In this document: in pieces, positions 1-5,609 of the stretch
How the letters are laid out: the number at the start of each line of letters is the position of its first letter
Position numbering within the stretch: the first letter of the stretch is position 1
NCBI GenBank assembly: GCA_017387265.1
Contig: JAFOFM010000085.1
Span: 1-6,774, forward strand
Origin: Peptococcaceae bacterium
GTDB lineage: Bacteria; Bacillota; Peptococcia; Peptococcales; Peptococcaceae
Direction of reading: 5' to 3'
DNA: 6,774 nucleotides
Translations under genes and position numbers: made by a program
Notes under the pieces: generated by a model
The model's database searches: none
What the model saw: the letters and a program-made list of their open reading frames with translations, nothing else
What the model was told of the DNA's origin: nothing

Positions 1-12
1 GATATCTTTCAT
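1..12 (-). CDS. feoB: Start of the next gene, probably feoB (ferrous iron transporter), partial
   Basis: Only the first four codons (M-K-D-I) lie inside the window. The ATG at 12..10 overlaps the feoA stop codon as ATGA, and a GAGGAGGT ribosome binding site inside the last codons of feoA sits 9 bases upstream. A stop-start overlap right after feoA is the usual arrangement for feoB, the GTPase-coupled Fe(II) permease of the inner membrane. The identity is inferred from position; four residues cannot prove it. Confidence 0.6.
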
Positions 13-242
13 CGGCTTGCCACCTCCTCAATCCGAATCCCGGCAGCAATATTATTACCTACTGCAAAACGGCTGCCGCGTACTTTTACAATAACGGCAC
101 CTTTATTCTTTTTATTTAATACAGTAATGCTGGTTCCCTCGGTAAGCCCCAGTGCTTCCAGGCGGCGTTCCACCGGAAGTTCCAGGCCGGTTACCTGCAC
201 AACACGATATGTTTTATCGATATAACTATCGTTCAAATTCAC
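9..242 (-). CDS. feoA: FeoA family ferrous iron transport accessory protein
   Basis: A small cytoplasmic SH3-like protein of 77 residues, the normal size for FeoA (about 75). FeoA is thought to bind the cytoplasmic side of FeoB and help Fe(II) uptake. The family signature is visible: RRLEALGLTEGTSITVL at residues 26-42, then a strand-rich half with G48, VRGSRFAVG (54-62) and the closing A67-G-I-R-I. I chose the GTG at 242..240 because a perfect AAGGAGG (257-251) lies 8 bases upstream. The reading frame stays open to an ATG at 332, but that would add 30 residues unlike FeoA and place the ribosome binding site inside the gene. The stop overlaps the start of the next gene, so the two should be translationally coupled. 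A separate promoter and operator-like inverted repeats lie upstream, consistent with metal-responsive control. Confidence 0.9.
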   Translation of the reverse strand: MNLNDSYIDKTYRVVQVTGLELPVERRLEALGLTEGTSITVLNKKNKGAVIVKVRGSRFAVGNNIAAGIRIEEVASR

Positions 243-250
243 GCAATGTT

Positions 251-257
251 CCTCCTT
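251..257 (-). promoter_or_regulatory. Ribosome binding site that fixes the GTG start of feoA
   Basis: AAGGAGG on the minus strand, 8 bases before the GTG at 242. It is a perfect match to the anti-Shine-Dalgarno core and decides in favour of the 77-residue protein over the longer open frame. Confidence 0.85.
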
Positions 258-261
258 GTCG

Positions 262-290
262 TACAATGACTGTTTCCAGTCCGCATTGTA
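262..290 (-). repeat. Inverted repeat / leader hairpin before feoA
   Basis: On the minus strand TACAAT, a 3-base bulge (GCG), GACTG, the loop GAAA, then CAGTC and ATTGTA. That gives 11 base pairs with a GNRA-type tetraloop, ending four bases before the feoA ribosome binding site. The outer arm overlaps the last base of the predicted -10, so part of it may act as DNA (an operator) and only the inner GACTG-GAAA-CAGTC hairpin as RNA. Confidence 0.5.
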
Positions 291-318
291 TTTTATCACC
301 ATAGCCAAAACTTTGCAA
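290..318 (-). promoter_or_regulatory. Predicted promoter of feoA
   Basis: A -35 of TTGCAA (318-313, 4 of 6 matches) and a -10 of TAAAAT (295-290, 5 of 6), separated by 17 bases. Transcription would start near 283 and give a leader of about 40 bases. It lies downstream of the terminators that close the whiA operon, so feoA is expected to be an independent unit. Confidence 0.55.
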
Positions 319-333
319 TATATATCATGCAAA
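312..333 (-). promoter_or_regulatory. Operator-like palindrome over the feoA -35
   Basis: A 22-base imperfect palindrome: half-sites TTTGCA and TGCAAA flank a symmetric ATATAT core, with two unpaired bases on each side. It covers the -35 element, where a repressor would block RNA polymerase. An iron or manganese regulator (Fur, DtxR/MntR type) would make sense for feo genes, but the sequence is not a clear match to a consensus I know for those families. Confidence 0.4.
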
Positions 334-390
334 AAATAGTTATGATAATTTCTCTTTAGCGTACAGATTTTTTAGTTGACCACCGCTAAC

Positions 391-419
391 AAAAAAACAA
401 ACGGTTTTCTCCATCTGTT
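391..419 (-). terminator. Second intrinsic terminator after the whiA operon
   Basis: On the minus strand AACAGATGG and CCGTTTGTT pair over 9 bases with two G-U wobbles and an AGAAAA loop. The 3' arm runs directly into a seven-T tract. It follows the first terminator by a few bases and would catch read-through before feoA. Confidence 0.6.
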
Positions 420-423
420 ATAC

Positions 424-456
424 AAAAACGGCAGCCGGTTTTTCCAGCTGCCGTTT
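424..456 (-). terminator. First intrinsic terminator after the whiA operon
   Basis: On the minus strand AAACGGCAGC pairs with GCTGCCGTTT, extended by a T-G wobble and GG-CC to about 13 pairs around an AAAAA loop, followed by a short T-tract. It begins 20 bases after the stop codon of the small membrane protein gene, closing the rapZ-yvcK-whiA unit. Confidence 0.8.
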
Positions 457-475
457 CAATTTCACATTTTCTATA

Positions 476-778
476 TTATCTGCTGATTCGTTCTAATTCC
501 TGAATCTCTTTATCGCTGTTGTAAATATAATACCGCACATATCCGCCGTGATCGGGAAAGAAAACTTCCGATACATATACATTTCTTTCTCTCGGATGAT
601 ACGTAACCCGAATATTCGCAATATCTTCTTCGCCATATCCCTGCTGCTGCAAATGCTGATATACCTGCCGCTCCATCAGTATCTCTGCCAGCGGGGAACC
701 AAACTGATTTACCAGCAGAATCAGCACCAGCAGAACAATCGTGGCAACTGTACAAAGCTGTCTCCAGATGTGCGACAT
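476..778 (-). CDS. Small membrane-anchored protein, DUF3139-like
   Basis: A 100-residue protein of unknown function. Residues 9-24 form one strongly hydrophobic segment with few flanking charges, so it is either a membrane anchor or an uncleaved signal; the remaining 70 residues would face outside if the basic N-terminus stays in. That part (QQQGYGEEDIANIRV at 44-58, then YVSEVFFPDHGGYVRYYIY at 68-86) resembles the DUF3139 pattern of a Gly-Tyr helix end, an acidic-Ile turn and a V-x-F-x-D strand. This is from memory, not a search. A strong AAGGAGGG lies 5 bases before the ATG. It starts 30 bases after whiA with no terminator between them, so it should be co-transcribed as the last gene of the operon. 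Confidence 0.75.
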   Translation of the reverse strand: MSHIWRQLCTVATIVLLVLILLVNQFGSPLAEILMERQVYQHLQQQGYGEEDIANIRVTYHPRERNVYVSEVFFPDHGGYVRYYIYNSDKEIQELERISR

Positions 779-808
779 GATATCCCTCCTTTTTGCCTGA
801 CTGCAGGT

Positions 809-1765
809 TTATTCTTCGTCTGTGTAACCCTTGGCACGCAGTTCATCGGCCAGTTCCTCCAGCTTGCGCATCCGATGGTTGATACCTGATTTGCCAAGCG
901 GTGGATCCATGACGGATCCTAGTTCTTTCAGACTGATTTCCGGATAATTAAGCCGCGCTTCCGCGACTGCCCGCAAACCTTCATTGAGCTGTTCCAGCCC
1001 GTAGTGTTTTTTTATCAGTTCAATATTATTTTTCTGTCGTACTGCTGCATCAATGGTTTTATTCATATTGGCACTCTCGCAGTTTACCAGCCGGTTTACC
1101 TGGTTTCGTACTTCTTTCTGAATCCGAATATTCTCCAGTTCCAGCAATGCCTGATGTGCACCGATAACATTCAGAAAATCTGCAATCTGTTCACTCTCTT
1201 TTAAATACACAAGCAGCACATTTTTACGACTGCTGATTTTTGGATGCAGCCCGAAGTTCTCAATCAGTTTTACCAGAGAACCTGCATATTCCTCGCTATT
1301 GGCTACAATCTCCAGATGATAGCTGTTCATCGGGTCGCTGAGCGAACCGGCACCTAAAAAGACACCGCGTAAATAGCTCCGTTTGCAGCACTCCTTTTTC
1401 ACCAGCGCATCACTGATTTCCGGATTATACATCAGGCCATCTCTGGTAAGCCCCAGAGTATCCAGCAGTTCCATGACCTTTGGCTGCCCGGGTACACGTA
1501 CCAGATAGACATTATTCTTTTTCAGTCTGGTCCGACGCTGAACTGTAATTTCCGTTTCCACCTGAAACAGTTTTTTTAATCCTTTAAACGCTTTACGCGC
1601 AACTGCAGCATTTTCTGTTACCAGTTCCAGCCCGATGCCCTTGCGGCTGCCAATTAAAATTGTGCCGTCCATTCGCACCAGCCCGGCCAGTTCTGCAATT
1701 TCGCAGCATTTTTTGTCGTGTTCCATGTGGGCCAGTTCATTTTTTATTTCATTGGAAAAAGACAT
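809..1765 (-). CDS. whiA: WhiA, DNA-binding sporulation/division regulator
   Basis: A 318-residue WhiA, normal family length. Residues 1-220 are the LAGLIDADG-like scaffold related to homing endonucleases but without nuclease activity in studied members. The signature AELAGLVRMDGTILI is at 24-38 and a second copy, LRGVFLGAGSLSDP, at 132-145. NCESANMNKTIDAA (228-241) marks the linker to the C-terminal helix-turn-helix, where RLNYPEISLKELG (271-283) and GKSGINHRMRKL (291-302) are visible. In actinomycetes WhiA works with WhiB in sporulation; in Bacillus subtilis it binds the nucleoid and affects division and chromosome segregation. The ATG is preceded by AAGGTG at 6 bases. It lies 60 bases after yvcK, in the conserved rapZ-yvcK-whiA order. 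I saw no gene for HPr or Crh after it, which follows whiA in some Bacillota. Confidence 0.97.
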   Translation of the reverse strand: MSFSNEIKNELAHMEHDKKCCEIAELAGLVRMDGTILIGSRKGIGLELVTENAAVARKAFKGLKKLFQVETEITVQRRTRLKKNNVYLVRVPGQPKVMELLDTLGLTRDGLMYNPEISDALVKKECCKRSYLRGVFLGAGSLSDPMNSYHLEIVANSEEYAGSLVKLIENFGLHPKISSRKNVLLVYLKESEQIADFLNVIGAHQALLELENIRIQKEVRNQVNRLVNCESANMNKTIDAAVRQKNNIELIKKHYGLEQLNEGLRAVAEARLNYPEISLKELGSVMDPPLGKSGINHRMRKLEELADELRAKGYTDEE

Positions 1766-1825
1766 TTCTTACACCTTGTTCTTTCATTACTTACTTTCCG
1801 TGTTACATCTTCGTTGCAGAGTTCT

Positions 1826-2950
1826 TTACATTCTATCAACTGTTGGCTGTTTACGCAAACGGCGATTTTTCTTTTTCACCGCTTTATAATTATGGCGCCA
1901 GCCATAAGAACCCCAGAACCCATACTGGCTGTAAATGGTATCCATAATGGTTTCCGCCAGCTGCGTGGAATCATGCCGCAGTACATGCTGTTCATTCAGT
2001 AAATCAGCCTCAATAACCCGTACATTTAAAAGTTCCAGCTGATCTTTTTTATAGGTAACCGGGGCTGCGCCTTCTTCTGCATAACGCTGCAGAATTTCTC
2101 TGTTCATGGTAGCGTGATTGTTAACCAGAATATAATCTACAATCCCTTTTCGTCCATGTTCCAAAAGAGACAGCAGATGATCTTCTGCCGTAAAATTGTC
2201 CGTTTCCCCGGCCTGGGTCATTACGTTACATACATAGAATTTCATGGCATGGCTGTTTAAAATAGCATCCACAATACCGTCTACCAGCAGATTCGGGATG
2301 ATACTGGTAAACAGGCTCCCCGGCCCTAACACAATGGCTTCTGCCCGGCGGATTGCCTCTAACGCCTCTTCCAGAGGCTGTACATCTTCCGGCTCAATCG
2401 TAAGCCGCACAATCGGCCGTGTTGCCTGTGACACACAGCTTTCGCCGACAATCTCGGTATCATCATCCAGAATAGCTTTCAGCGTGATTGGCTCATCGGT
2501 AACAGGAAGCACTCTGCCCCGAATGTGTAATACTTCGTTGATATCAGTTACTGCATCATGAAAACTTCCAGTTAAATGGGACATCGCTACCAGCAGCAGA
2601 TTTCCGAGGCTATGGCCATCAAGACCCTCCCCCTGTTTAAAGCGATAATCAAAAATCTGCTCCATCAGTTCCTCGCGGTCCGACAGCGCCACAATACAGT
2701 TACGCACATCACCCACAGGAACCATACCAAACTCTTCCCTGATGCGTCCGGAACTGCCTCCATCATCGCCAACCGTTACAATCGCCGTAATATTACTGCT
2801 GTATTCTTTTAACCCCCGCAGAAGCACAGATAACCCGGTTCCGCCGCCGATGACCACAATACGCGGCCCCTGTTCCAGCGTACGCCAGTGATTATATTCT
2901 TTTCGGCTGTGTTCTCGTTTCCACCGTTTATAAGCAGGCTGTTTCTCGAT
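1826..2950 (-). CDS. yvcK: YvcK/GluP (CofD-like) gluconeogenesis and cell-wall regulator, unusual start codon
   Basis: A CofD-like Rossmann protein. In Bacillus subtilis YvcK binds UDP-sugars, is needed on gluconeogenic carbon sources and helps localise PBP1. Counting from the ATC at 2950, it has 374 residues: IGGGTG at 34-39, DDGGSSGR (62-69), GDVRNCIVAL (80-89), GHSLGNLLL (112-120), GPGSLFTSI (209-217) and CNVMTQAGETD (241-251). The C-terminus ends in a very basic tail (VKKKNRRLRK). The start is odd. The first canonical in-frame codon is a GTG at 2857, giving 343 residues that begin M-V-I-G-G-G and clip the first beta strand. Upstream the frame stays open with plausible sequence (WRTLEQGPRIVVIGGG), and AAGGGGG overlapping the rapZ stop stands 8 bases before ATC. 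I favour 2950 for the true start; 2857 is the conservative choice. The gene's identity is secure either way. Confidence 0.93.
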   Translation of the reverse strand: MEKQPAYKRWKREHSRKEYNHWRTLEQGPRIVVIGGGTGLSVLLRGLKEYSSNITAIVTVGDDGGSSGRIREEFGMVPVGDVRNCIVALSDREELMEQIFDYRFKQGEGLDGHSLGNLLLVAMSHLTGSFHDAVTDINEVLHIRGRVLPVTDEPITLKAILDDDTEIVGESCVSQATRPIVRLTIEPEDVQPLEEALEAIRRAEAIVLGPGSLFTSIIPNLLVDGIVDAILNSHAMKFYVCNVMTQAGETDNFTAEDHLLSLLEHGRKGIVDYILVNNHATMNREILQRYAEEGAAPVTYKKDQLELLNVRVIEADLLNEQHVLRHDSTQLAETIMDTIYSQYGFWGSYGWRHNYKAVKKKNRRLRKQPTVDRM

Positions 2951-2958
2951 GGTTCTCG

Positions 2959-2965
2959 CCCCCTT
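2959..2965 (-). promoter_or_regulatory. Ribosome binding site of yvcK pointing at an ATC codon
   Basis: AAGGGGG on the minus strand overlaps the rapZ stop codon (TAA followed by five G). The codon 8 bases downstream, the same spacing as for feoA, is ATC at 2950-2948, in frame with yvcK. rapZ uses the same AAGGGGG motif. No ATG, GTG or TTG in the yvcK frame occurs within 90 bases downstream. Confidence 0.6.
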
Positions 2966-3815
2966 AATTATCTCTGTGCTTCACGTTTACAGTATAGCCT
3001 TCCTGCTCCAGGATCTGCCCGATTTTAATGCCCAGCGCAATAGAGCGATGCTGCCCGCCGGTACATCCAATACCGATTGTGATATGGGTTTTCCCCTCTT
3101 TACTGTAGTTTGGCAGAAGGAACTTCAGCAAGTCAGAGAATTTCTGAATAAACTCCTGACTTTCTGTCGAGCTATATACATACTCCTGTACTGCAGGATC
3201 GCGCCCGGTCAGCGGACGCAGTTCCGGAATATAAAACGGATTCGGAATAAACCGTACATCCATTAATAAATCAGTGTCAATTGGAATCCCGTGTTTATAG
3301 CCAAAGGTAATAATGCTGACCGACATTTCATTAGAAATTTCCGCCCACTGGCTGCGCAGTTCACTACGCAGTTCACTGGCTTTTAACCGGGATGTATCAA
3401 TAATTTTATGGGCACGGCCGCGCAGTTCACTAAGTTTCTGTCGTTCTAAACAAATCCCTTCGCTGATGGTGCCCTGCGGGCTCAGCGGATGATTGCGGCG
3501 AGTTTCTTTGAAGCGCTGAATCAGAATATCGTCCGATGCCTCTAAAAACAGAATCTGATATGGAATATTCATATTGTTAAGTTCGGTCAGATTCTGGTTC
3601 AGTGCATCCAGGAACAAGTCTCCGCGAATATCGATTACCAGTGCAATTTTGCTTACTTTACCATCGGACTGCAGACACAGTTCCGCAAATTTAGGAATCA
3701 GCGGTGCCGGAAGATTATCAATACAGAAATAGCCCATATCCTCGAAAACCTTAACGGCATTACTTTTCCCAGCGCCGGATAAACCGGTAATAATCACAAA
3801 ATTCGAATTCTTCAT
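2964..3815 (-). CDS. rapZ: RapZ/YvcJ family P-loop nucleotide-binding regulator
   Basis: A 283-residue RapZ (YvcJ) protein of typical length. The N-terminal P-loop domain carries the Walker A GLSGAGKS at 11-18, DMGYFCIDNLP at 26-36 and a Walker-B-like VIDIRG at 60-65. FKETRRNHPLS (102-112) follows. The C-terminal domain shows DVRFIPNPFYIPELR (186-200), LTGRDPAVQEY (202-212) and IGIGCTGGQHRS (247-258), the region that in Escherichia coli RapZ binds glucosamine-6-phosphate and the small RNA GlmZ. In Bacillota the RNA partner is not established; YvcJ has been tied to competence and nucleotide hydrolysis. Start choice is not fully settled: ATG at 3815 is 9 bases from AAGGGGG, and an adjacent in-frame GTG at 3818 is 6 bases away. 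It is the first gene of the yvcK-whiA operon, ending 13 bases before the proposed yvcK start. Confidence 0.97.
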   Translation of the reverse strand: MKNSNFVIITGLSGAGKSNAVKVFEDMGYFCIDNLPAPLIPKFAELCLQSDGKVSKIALVIDIRGDLFLDALNQNLTELNNMNIPYQILFLEASDDILIQRFKETRRNHPLSPQGTISEGICLERQKLSELRGRAHKIIDTSRLKASELRSELRSQWAEISNEMSVSIITFGYKHGIPIDTDLLMDVRFIPNPFYIPELRPLTGRDPAVQEYVYSSTESQEFIQKFSDLLKFLLPNYSKEGKTHITIGIGCTGGQHRSIALGIKIGQILEQEGYTVNVKHRDN

Positions 3816-3848
3816 CACGCTGTTCCCCCTTAAAATATTTCACCTTTT

Positions 3849-3877
3849 ATAATAACAAAATTCGTAAAGAGAAACAA
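3849..3877 (-). promoter_or_regulatory. Predicted promoter of the rapZ-yvcK-whiA operon
   Basis: TTGTTT (3877-3872; weak, only TTG matches) and TATTAT (3854-3849; 5 of 6 matches) are separated by 17 bases. Transcription would begin near 3842, leaving a leader of under 30 bases before rapZ. There is no terminator between the prepilin peptidase gene and rapZ, so read-through may also contribute. Confidence 0.42.
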
Positions 3878-3895
3878 GCAGAGAATCGGTTATTT

Positions 3896-4465
3896 TTACC
3901 CCCAGAGCCCCGTATACCATTCAAGCACAGGCTTTCCCCAGAGAATCACCAGCCAGGCAGCAATCGAAATAGACGGCCCAAAGGGAAACATCTGCCTCTT
4001 TTTATGATGCAGCAGTATCACATTCCAGATAAGCGCTACAATACAGGCCAGAAACAAGGTAAGACACGCCTCTGCCGCACCCAGATATACCCCAAGCACA
4101 TAAAACAGCTTGATATCGCCAAAACCCATCGTTTCCATACCGGTTATAAAATCTGCCAGCAGCACAAACAGTAAAAGAGGAAGCGATGCTAAAACCCCCT
4201 GCAAAATCAGGCAGGAACCTATTTCTAAAACCGAATCTCCGGACAGAACTGACAGCAATATATACAGTGCCAGCGCAGCGGCAAGCAGTTTATCGGGAAT
4301 CACATAGAAGTAATAATCAATAATACTGATAACCAACAGCAATATGCCAAGAATAGCATATTGCAGCATATCCCAGCCTGTCTGTCCGGTTAAAAGCAAG
4401 GATAGTTCTATAAGAACAGCTACTGCTAAAAACACCATGTTTGTTTTCTTTTCTGAATAATTCAT
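3896..4465 (-). CDS. Short A24 prepilin peptidase (catalytic domain only)
   Basis: A 189-residue polytopic membrane protein of the aspartic peptidase A24 family, which cleaves the leader of type IV pilins, competence pseudopilins and related secretion proteins at the cytoplasmic membrane face. Both catalytic motifs are present: D50 in ISIIDYYFYVIPD (46-58) and D117 in MGFGDIKL (113-120). The family's FGPSIS motif is at 162-167. Hydrophobic stretches at about 10-26, 34-50, 60-74, 85-106, 121-150 and 165-178 suggest six or more membrane segments. The N-terminal cysteine-rich methyltransferase domain of full PilD/ComC enzymes (usually about 230-260 residues in all) is absent, making it similar in size to TadV/CpaA. 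GGAGG lies 6 bases before the ATG. No pilin or secretion gene is visible nearby and I found no clear promoter in the 75 bases upstream, so its substrate is unknown. Confidence 0.9.
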   Translation of the reverse strand: MNYSEKKTNMVFLAVAVLIELSLLLTGQTGWDMLQYAILGILLLVISIIDYYFYVIPDKLLAAALALYILLSVLSGDSVLEIGSCLILQGVLASLPLLLFVLLADFITGMETMGFGDIKLFYVLGVYLGAAEACLTLFLACIVALIWNVILLHHKKRQMFPFGPSISIAAWLVILWGKPVLEWYTGLWG

Positions 4466-4540
4466 CTGCAGCCTCCATATAATCTGATTGTTCGTTCTCT
4501 TTTATAATTATCCAGATTTTAGAAATATCCTGCTCCAGCA

Positions 4541-4588
4541 AATAAAAAAACAGAACCAGACCTTCACAAGAAAGGTTTGATTCTGTTT
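4541..4588 (-). terminator. Intrinsic terminator after degV
   Basis: On the minus strand AAACAGAATCAAACCTT pairs with AAGGTCTGGTTCTGTTT over 17 positions, with one G-U wobble and one mismatch and a short TCTTGTG loop, followed by a seven-T tract. It starts 11 bases after the degV stop codon, so degV is likely a single-gene transcript. Confidence 0.88.
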
Positions 4589-4599
4589 CAAAATCATTG

Positions 4600-5442
4600 T
4601 TATACCATTTTAATATACTGAATCGCAATGCAGCCAGGACCGCCCTGAGTAATAAACGCAGGAGACAGGTCGATAATTTCCACCTTTGCTTTGCCGAAAG
4701 CCTGCTGCAGTACATTCGCAATTTCCTGTGCATCTTCCAGTACGCGGGCATGAGAAATCGAAATTAAATAGTTTTCGCCCCCGGCAGGAACTTTTTTCTG
4801 CAGGTGATGCATTACTTTTTTTGCTGCACCGTTAATGGTACGGCTGATACCGTACGCATCCAGACGTTTACCGTCGGCCGTCTGGCACAGTACCGGTTTT
4901 ACACGCAGAGCCTCGCCGAATTTTGCGGCCAGAGGTGTTAAACGACCTCCACGTCGTAAAAAGCCAAAGTCCTGTACAATCAGGAACGATTCACAGTTGT
5001 TGGCACCTTCATCTACCATCTGATAAATCTCTTCCAGAGATTTCCCCTGCTGTGCCATCTGCTGCGCTCTCTGCACCAGATAACGATGCGGTCCGCACAG
5101 AGTTCTTGTATTATACACCACAATATCGTCTTTGTTTTCGACAATCTCTTTTGCACCGCAGCCTGTCAGGTAGGTTCCGGATAAACCATCCGCCATAGCA
5201 ATATTCAGAATTTTCTGCCCGGCATATTTATTATACGCTTCTACAAATTCGCCGATTGGCGGCTGGGAGCTTCTTGGCACACCGCCTTTTTGAATCTGGC
5301 TGTAGAAATGATCTAAATCCACTTCCAGGTCCCGGTAGTCCTCATCCATAATATTTACACTCAGCGGAACAACTTCGATTCCCAGTTCTTTGCCTTCCGC
5401 TCTTGTAATTAACGCGGAAGAATCAGTAATAATCTGCACCAT
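4600..5442 (-). CDS. DegV family fatty-acid-binding protein
   Basis: A 280-residue DegV protein. The family (including FakB of Staphylococcus aureus) holds a fatty acid and presents it to the FakA kinase for phosphorylation, feeding exogenous fatty acids into phospholipid synthesis. Visible motifs: IITDSSA at 4-10, PRSSQPPIGEF (56-66) with the conserved S-Q-P, DGLSGTYLTG (85-94), DFGFLRRGGRL (158-168), SISHARVLEDA (228-238) and ITQGGPGCIAIQY (264-276). The last replaces the more usual H-T-GPG, so residue 266 is Q-G rather than H-T. The frame extends to an ATG at 5478, but I chose 5442 because GAGG (5453-5450) is 7 bases upstream; the ATG at 5448 is only one base from it. Two direct repeats and an extended -10 lie upstream; a strong terminator follows. 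No fakA-like gene is in the window. Confidence 0.93.
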   Translation of the reverse strand: MVQIITDSSALITRAEGKELGIEVVPLSVNIMDEDYRDLEVDLDHFYSQIQKGGVPRSSQPPIGEFVEAYNKYAGQKILNIAMADGLSGTYLTGCGAKEIVENKDDIVVYNTRTLCGPHRYLVQRAQQMAQQGKSLEEIYQMVDEGANNCESFLIVQDFGFLRRGGRLTPLAAKFGEALRVKPVLCQTADGKRLDAYGISRTINGAAKKVMHHLQKKVPAGGENYLISISHARVLEDAQEIANVLQQAFGKAKVEIIDLSPAFITQGGPGCIAIQYIKMV

Positions 5443-5449
5443 ACGCATA

Positions 5450-5453
5450 CCTC
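5450..5453 (-). promoter_or_regulatory. Ribosome binding site deciding the degV start
   Basis: CGAGG on the minus strand; GAGG is 7 bases before the ATG at 5442 and only one base before the alternative ATG at 5448, so the inner ATG is favoured. Confidence 0.65.
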
Positions 5454-5477
5454 GCTTATTTTTTGGTGATGTTTCCA

Positions 5478-5515
5478 AACCAGTTTATGTCATTTTTAGA
5501 ATCAGTTAATGTCAT
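5478..5515 (-). repeat. Pair of 16-base direct repeats in the degV leader
   Basis: ATGACATTAACTGATT (5515-5500) and ATGACATAAACTGGTT (5493-5478) match at 14 of 16 positions and start 22 bases apart, about two helical turns. They lie between the predicted promoter and the ribosome binding site. The spacing suits a protein binding the same DNA face twice, but they could also act as RNA or be a chance duplication. Confidence 0.55.
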
Positions 5516-5534
5516 ATACACGATATCCAGTTCC

Positions 5535-5543
5535 ATAATACCA
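5535..5543 (-). promoter_or_regulatory. Predicted extended -10 promoter of degV
   Basis: TGGTATTAT fits an extended -10 (TGn followed by a hexamer with 5 of 6 matches). The hexamer 17 bases upstream (TTTCCT, 5563-5558) is a poor -35, as extended -10 promoters allow. The leader would be about 85 bases. Confidence 0.42.
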
Positions 5544-5609
5544 TATCTATAGGGAAAAGGAAACAATTTTCCGACAGTTGTAGCACCAGTTTCCTAAGCA
5601 GATTCTGGA

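Noticed and set aside
334..360. Fur-box-like sequence (ATTATCA half-site) upstream of feoA
   Set aside because: Only one half matches the 7-1-7 pattern; the partner half is absent.
510..755. Open frame of 81 codons on the minus strand inside the small membrane protein gene
   Set aside because: It is a shifted frame of a gene with a strong ribosome binding site and a convincing membrane-anchor pattern.
3819..3895. Terminator between the prepilin peptidase gene and rapZ
   Set aside because: The only symmetry (GGTAAAAATAACC) has three-base arms and no following T-tract.
4466..4540. Possible promoter for the prepilin peptidase gene (TAAAAT, GATAAT and TATAAA hexamers)
   Set aside because: None of the -10-like hexamers has a reasonable -35 at 16-18 bases, so this is probably just A/T-rich spacer.
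4317..4751. Open frame of 144 codons on the minus strand spanning the degV 3' end, the terminator and the prepilin peptidase 5' end
   Set aside because: It lies out of frame with two well-supported genes and runs through a strong terminator, with no family resemblance.
4839..4856. Inverted repeat GTACGG/CCGTAC inside degV
   Set aside because: Short arms within coding sequence with a six-base spacer and no regulatory context; expected by chance.
5559..5572. Hairpin GGAAA-ATTG-TTTCC followed by TTTT after tyrA, considered as its terminator
   Set aside because: Only five mostly A-T pairs and a short T-run; too weak to call.
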